From assembly GCF_042453785.1 (NCBI RefSeq), contig NC_091667.1, positions 18,256,001-18,320,000 of the forward strand: a stretch of DNA of 64,000 nt. The letters run 5' to 3'. Numbering within the stretch: position 1 is the stretch's first letter; each line of letters begins with the position of its first letter. The position numbers and the translations under genes are program-made. Shown here piece by piece: positions 58,850-64,000 of this stretch. The stretch comes from Malus domestica (lineage: Eukaryota; Streptophyta; Magnoliopsida; Rosales; Rosaceae). The notes beneath the pieces are model-generated. The model did not search any database, was not told the DNA's origin, and saw only the letters and a list, made by a program, of their open reading frames with translations.

Positions 58850-59118
58850 AGCCGACGCTATCATATTGTCACACATACTCAATAGTAAACGGAACGTCCA
58901 CGTGGCAAAATCCGAACAAGGAGATCACCAATGATCAGTGGTCCAAAAGCACCGGAACCTGTTAACCCGATCCCCAACCCAATTCCCACTAGTCAAACTC
59001 GTCCACTTGCCTCCCTACCCCACACTTAATAAAAACCCCACGTTCCTTGTATAAATATCCCTCGCTGCCCGCTGTCCATCTGGGCAGCCTTCCCCGCTCC
59101 TCCGTGGCCACTCACAGT
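58850..59118 (+). promoter_or_regulatory. Probable displaced promoter of the NAD-malic enzyme gene
   Basis: This segment is richer in C than its surroundings and has GTCCACGTGGCAAAA (a G-box CACGTG core) near 58900 and TATAAATA at 59050-59057. CTCGCTGCCCGCTGTCC after the TATA box reads like a transcription start region. It is interrupted by the transposon at 59119, and the matching flank resumes at 62861 towards the NAD-ME2 start codon. The role is inferred from position and motifs. Confidence 0.5.
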
Positions 59119-62100
59119 TAGACCTGGCATTCGTGTCGTGTTTTCCGTGTTCGTGTCGTTTTCGTGTCATACCCGATATCTTAACGGGTCGTGTCGTGTA
59201 ACACCCGTTAAAATAAACGGGTAAAATGACCCGACCCGAAATCGACCCGATAATATTAACAGGTAATATGACCCGACCCGTTACCCGTTAAGGAAAATAT
59301 ATTTTAAACCAATAAATAATCAAATGAAAAACATAATACTAAATAAGTATATACATTTCATATTATCACATCCAAAACATAAAAACGCAATTTTGTTTTA
59401 AGTATATTTTCGCTTACCTAAAGTCTTTAATAGTTTTTTAATTAATGTAGAAGTGTAAAAAAATATAGAAAAAATATATAAACACTCGTAATGACAAGTT
59501 TTTTTCAACGATCCAACCGTCAAACTTATTTGTACACATTCCAAGATTGCAAACGTAAAAAATTGTAAAAAAACAAACATTCAAATATTACGTAACGGAA
59601 CAAAAGTTATCAACGGTTATAAACGAAAAATCACAATTTAACGGTTATTTTAGCTCCGATTTTGATGATTTTTTTACAGATACACTCCTTGACCCTATAA
59701 GAATGTAATGAATAAATTTGATCTTTAATTTAAAGTATTTACACTAGTAGATACCACAAAAACTTATTTTATACTTAATAGAAGTATAATATTAACTTTA
59801 AGTGTTTGTTTAATCTATTGTTTTGACGCAATATGCATTCTACGAAACTTTTTTCAACGATCCAACCGTCAAACGTATTTGTACACATTCCGAGATCACA
59901 TACATAAAAAATCATAAAAAACAAACATTCAGAGATTACGTAACGGAACAAAAGTTTTCGACGGTTATAAACGAAAAATCACAATTTAACGGTTATTTAA
60001 GCTCCGATTTTGATGATTTTTTACAGATACACTCCTCGACCCTATAAGAATGTAATGAATAAATTTGATCTTTAATTTAAAGTATTTACACTAGTAGATA
60101 CCACAAAAACTTATTTTATACTTAATAGAAGTATAATATTAACTTTAAGTGTTTGTTTAATCTATTGTTTTGACGCAATATGCATTCTACGAAACTTTTT
60201 TCAACGATCCAACCGTCAAACTTATTTGTACACATTCCAAGATCGCATACATAAAAAATCGTAAAAAACAAACATTCAGAGATTACGTAACGGAACAAAA
60301 GTTTTCGACGGTTATAAACGAAAAATCACAATTTAACGGTTATTTAAGCTCTGATTTTGATGATTTTGTACAGATACACTCCTCGACCCTATAAGAATGT
60401 AATGAATAAATTTGATCTTTAATTTAAAGTATTTACACTAGTAGATACCACAAAAACTTATTTTATACTTAATAGAAGTATAATATTAACTCTAAATGTT
60501 TGTTTAATCTACTGTTTTGACGCAATATGCATTCTACGAAACTTTTTTCAACGCTCCAACCGTCAAACTTATTTGTACACATTCCGAGATCGCATACATA
60601 AAAAATCGTAAAAAACAAACATTCAGAGATTACGTAACGGAACAAAAGTTTTCAACGGTTATAAACGAAAAATCACAATTTAACGGTTATTTAAGCTCCG
60701 ATTTTGATGATTTTTTACAGATACACTCCTCGACCCTATAAGAATGTAATGAATAAATTTGATATTTAATTTAAAGTATTTACACTAGTAGATACCACAA
60801 AACTTATTTTATACTTAATAGAAGTATAATATTAACTTTAAGTGTTTGTTTAATCTATTGTTTTGACGCAATATGCATTATACGAAACGTTTTTCAACGA
60901 TCCAACCGTCAAACTTATTTGTACACATTCCGAGATCGCATACATAAAAAATCGTAAAAAACAAACATTCAGAGATTACGTAACGGAACAAAAGTTTTCG
61001 ACGGTTATAAACGAAAAATCACAATTTAACGGTTATTTTAGCTCCGATTTTGATGATTTTTTACAGATACACTCCTCGACCCTATAAGAATGTAATGAAT
61101 AAATTTGATCTTTAATTTAAAGTATTTACACTAGTAGATACCAAAAACTTATTTTATACTTAATAGAAGTATAATATTAACTCAAGTGTTTGTTTAATCT
61201 ATTGTTTTGACGCAATATGCATTATACGAAACTTTTTTCAACGATCCAACCGTCAAACTTATTTGTACACATTTTGAGATCGCATACATAAAAAATCGTA
61301 AAAAACAAACATTCAGAGATTACGTAACGGAACAAAAGTTTTCGACGGTTATAAACGAAAAATCACAATTTAACGATTATTTTAGCTCCGATTTTGATGA
61401 TTTTTTACAGATACACTCCTCGACCCTATAAGAATGTAATGAATAAATCTGATCTTTAATTTAAAGTATTTACACTAATGGATACCACAAAATCTTTTTT
61501 ATACTTAATAGAAGTATAATATTAACTTTAAGTGTTTGTTTAATCTACTATTTTGATGTAATATGCATTCTACAAAACTTTTTTTAACAATCCAACCGTC
61601 AAACTTATTTGTACACATTGCAAGATTTCATACGTAAAAAATCGTAAAAAACAAACATTCAGAGATTACGTAACGGAACAAAAGTTATCAAATGTTGTAA
61701 ACAAAAAAATCACAATTTAACGGTTATTTTAGCTCCGATTTTGATGATTTTTTACAGATACACTCCTCGACCCTATATGAATGTAATGAATAAATTTGAT
61801 CTTTAATTTAAAGTATTTACACTAGTGGATACCACAAAAACTTATTTTATACTTAATAGAAGTATAATATTAACTCTAAGTGTTTGTTTAATCTACCGTT
61901 TTGATGCAATATGTATTCTACGAAACATTTTTCAACGATCCAACCGTCATACTTATTTGTACACATTCCGAGATTGCAAACGTAAAAAATTGTAAAAAAC
62001 AAACATTCAGAGATTACGTAACGGAACAAAAGTTTTCGACGGTTATAAACGAAAAATCACAATTTAACGGTTATTTTAGCTCCGATTTTGATGATTTTGT

Positions 62101-62860
62101 ACATATACACTCCTCGACCCTATAAGAATGTAATGAATAAATTTGATCTTTAATTTAAAGTATTTACATTTTTTATATATGAGTGATTGTATATATATTT
62201 TTTTACATTTTTTACACTTCTACAATAATTATTATTAATTTTGCCCTCAAATAAAAAACATTATTCATGAGGGTTTGAAGGATTTTAAAAATCTAAACGA
62301 TAATATAAGTGTAACAATTATCTATTCGTGAAGGAATAATGATAAATCACGAGTGTTTATATATTCTTTCACATTTTTCATACTTGTATGTATGTCTTCT
62401 TAGTTTTTGCATATACAAATACTATACTAGTATATTTTAATTTTGGACAAGAATATGTTATGTAAAATTTATCCTAGTAATGATAATAAGGAACTCTCAT
62501 AATAAAAATAAATAATGACTAAAACTTTTTTTTATTTTTTTATAATTTATATAGAACAATAATACAAAACTATATATTTAATATAGAATATATTGTATAT
62601 ATTAATATGACTATTGTATTTTATAATAAATCTTTTAGTAATTAAACTTTAAAATTATTAAAATAATTTTTTTCTTAACGGGTCGAAACGGGTTACCCAC
62701 GTGTTACCCGCGTGTATACCTGTTAAGAACCCGTTATTAACAGGTTCTTAACGGGTCACCCGATAGTGACCCGATAAGTTATCGTGTTGACCCGAAACCC
62801 GTTATTTTCGTGTTGTTTTCGTGTCGTGTCATCGTGTCGTGTCAAAAACTGCCAGGTCTA
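59119..62860. mobile_element. Long-inverted-repeat DNA transposon with a central satellite array
   Basis: The terminal repeats TAGACCTGGCA match exactly at both ends, and CTCACAGT is duplicated perfectly at 59111-59118 and 62861-62868 (8 bp; 9 if the neighbouring A is counted). About 370 bp on the left and 690 bp on the right share inverted GACCCG/GTTACCC-rich and AT-rich blocks with the relative at 56026-57579. The centre is a tandem array. The 8 bp duplication suggests hAT and the long arms suggest Mutator-like, so class is open. No transposase is present. Confidence 0.85.
59498..62168 (+). repeat. Tandem array of about 347 bp units (7-8 copies) inside the transposon
   Basis: The phrase TTTTGACGCAATATGCATTC and its variants recur at about 59820, 60167, 60514, 60860, 61204, 61551 and 61898, spacing 344-347 bp, after a partial first unit. 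Each unit carries TTCAACGATCCAACCGTCAAAC, ACGGTTATAAACGAAAAATC and CACTCCTCGACCCTATAAG. A 74-codon frame is open in six of the units because the units are alike. It has no recognisable domain. Confidence 0.92.
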
Positions 62861-63108
62861 CTCACAGTCGCACTTCCGCGTACACTCCCCGCTGCCCGAA
62901 AATCCCGGTCCAGCGCTCTCACATTCTCCTCTTTCAATTTCAACGGCTTCTTCAACAGCTTCTTTTCCACAGACAAAAATGGAAATAAAAATAATTCAAT
63001 AAATCGAAAATTCAAAAAAAAAAAAAATTTGTGATCCTATAAATTGATCTGAAGTGGCACTCAGTAGTAAGAAAGCGTCGGTTTTGTTCGTTTGTTTGGG
63101 TTCGCATA

Positions 63109-63949
63109 ATGTGGAAGGCAGCGCGATTCGCCGCCTCGCGGTTGAGCAGCCGGTCGACGAGGCGGTTCTCGACGGCGATTCCCGCCCCCTGTATCGTTCA
63201 CAAGCGCGGCGCCGATATTCTCCACGATCCATGGTTTAACAAGGTTGGTTCGATTCACCGTTTTATATTTGTAAACTTTCTGCACTGTGATTTGAGTTGA
63301 ATATTTTTTATTTTAAAAAAAAGGAACAGTCTTTGTGATGATATTATATAGTGAAGGTGGAGTTTTTCGTGTCGGTTCTAAGAAATTTGAGTTCTGGAAA
63401 TGATGTAGAAGTTGAATGGATTGAAAGGATGCTTTTTGTTTCAATTGGTGAAGTGGAGGGTGCTCAAAATTTGCTGAATTTTGTTGAACTGTAGAATTTG
63501 ATGAAATTTTTTGTTTTCTATATTGTTTAATTCTCTGTTCTTGGTGTTTTGGTGTTTTGCCAAGAGCAGGACACTGGATTTCCGTTGACTGAAAGAGATC
63601 GATTAGGACTTCGCGGTCTCCTCCCACCTCGTGTCATATCATTCGAGCAGCAATATGCTCGTTTCAGTGAGTTTTTTTTTTACATATTCTCTCCAAGTAG
63701 AACATATTTGTACCTTGTTTGACTGTGAAACTTATGTTCTAGCCCTTGAGGAGATGTTTTTGTGAGTTCTTTATTATTGGCGTTGAGGCGTTATTTATGT
63801 AATGACATTACCATGTGGCATAATTTGTAGTGGAGTCCTATCGTTCCCTAGAGAAAAATACTAAGGGCCAGCCAGAGGGTGTTGTGGCCTTGGCTAAATG
63901 GAGGATCTTAAATAGACTGCATGACAGGAACGAGACCTTGTACTACCGT
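63109..63949 (+). CDS. NAD-ME2: Mitochondrial NAD-dependent malic enzyme 2 (59 kDa type), first three exons
   Basis: Exons 63109-63243, 63570-63666 and 63831-63949 are in agreeing phase; the gene continues past the window end. Residues 1-25 (MWKAARFAASRLSSRSTRRF...) form an arginine- and serine-rich mitochondrial presequence. Then come CIVHKRGADILHDPWFNK, DTGFPLTERDRLGLRGLLPP and VALAKWRILNRLHDRNETLYYR, which are hallmarks of the plant NAD-ME beta subunit. The enzyme decarboxylates malate to pyruvate with NAD in the matrix as a heteromer with NAD-ME1. The catalytic Tyr and Lys lie in exons beyond the window. The leader 62861-63108 contains part of the split 5' region. Confidence 0.93.
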
Positions 63950-64000
63950 GTAAGTTTGGTTTTGAATGTCCAGCTTGTTGATATGAACAACTTTGTGTAA

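Noticed and set aside
59498..62168. Regular 347 bp periodicity resembling a CRISPR array or a tandem gene family
   Set aside because: The units are long, contiguous and without unique spacers, and lie inside a eukaryotic transposon. The shared 74-codon frame starts in AT-rich repeat DNA with no domain, so I list it as a repeat and not as genes.

Overview
This is a 64 kb stretch of plant nuclear DNA. The genes have many short exons with GT-AG introns, several products are plastid or mitochondrial proteins with plant-type targeting peptides, and the intergenic space is full of plant transposable elements. A solo LTR of the Cassandra TRIM type (5S-rRNA-like), a Tat-lineage Ty3/gypsy element and the repeat families present suggest a woody Rosaceae genome of the apple/pear type. 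That placement is inferred from recalled repeat and protein similarity, not from a search.

Layout. Positions 563-17466 are one degenerate Ty3/gypsy (Tat-lineage) retrotransposon with 515 bp LTRs and an AAATT target duplication. Three solo LTRs lie inside it, each with its own 5 bp target duplication: 4218-4833, 6010-7947 and 12472-14336. Its long 3' non-coding part carries tandem arrays and an antisense coiled-coil reading frame. A RING-H2 (ATL-type) E3 ligase gene follows (18561-20565). The next gene is a plastid fructosamine/ribulosamine-3-kinase gene (22409-32301, nine exons). Its first intron has grown to 7 kb by insertion of an RTE-type LINE that itself contains a 3.8 kb fragment of the same Tat family. 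Downstream are a DNA transposon with GC-rich cargo and a nested solo Cassandra LTR (32422-34115), then a small single-exon gene of unknown function (35329-35868).

The second half has a partial duplicate of the PFC1 gene (about 36450-36975), an O-methyltransferase-like pseudogene (37566-38779), and the intact PFC1 plastid rRNA dimethyladenosine transferase gene on the minus strand (39398-42626, ten exons). Then come a decayed hAT-type transposase relic (44763-45778), a RmlD/MAT2B-like Rossmann-fold reductase gene (47156-50125), and a complex I NDUFB3/B12 subunit gene (51330-54688) whose single 3.1 kb intron holds a PIF/Harbinger element and a 77 bp LINE tail. Two related long-inverted-repeat DNA transposons follow (56026-57579 and 59119-62860). 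The second has a 347 bp tandem array in its centre and lies between a TATA-containing promoter-like segment and the start of a mitochondrial NAD-malic enzyme 2 gene, whose first three exons (63109-63949) end the window.

The host genes are unrelated housekeeping and organelle genes and do not form a pathway or cluster. The main interest is the transposon architecture: precise nested insertions, cargo-bearing elements, palindrome arrays, and insertions that reshape introns and a 5' leader. All exon boundaries were read by eye from splice signals, codon phase and remembered family similarity.
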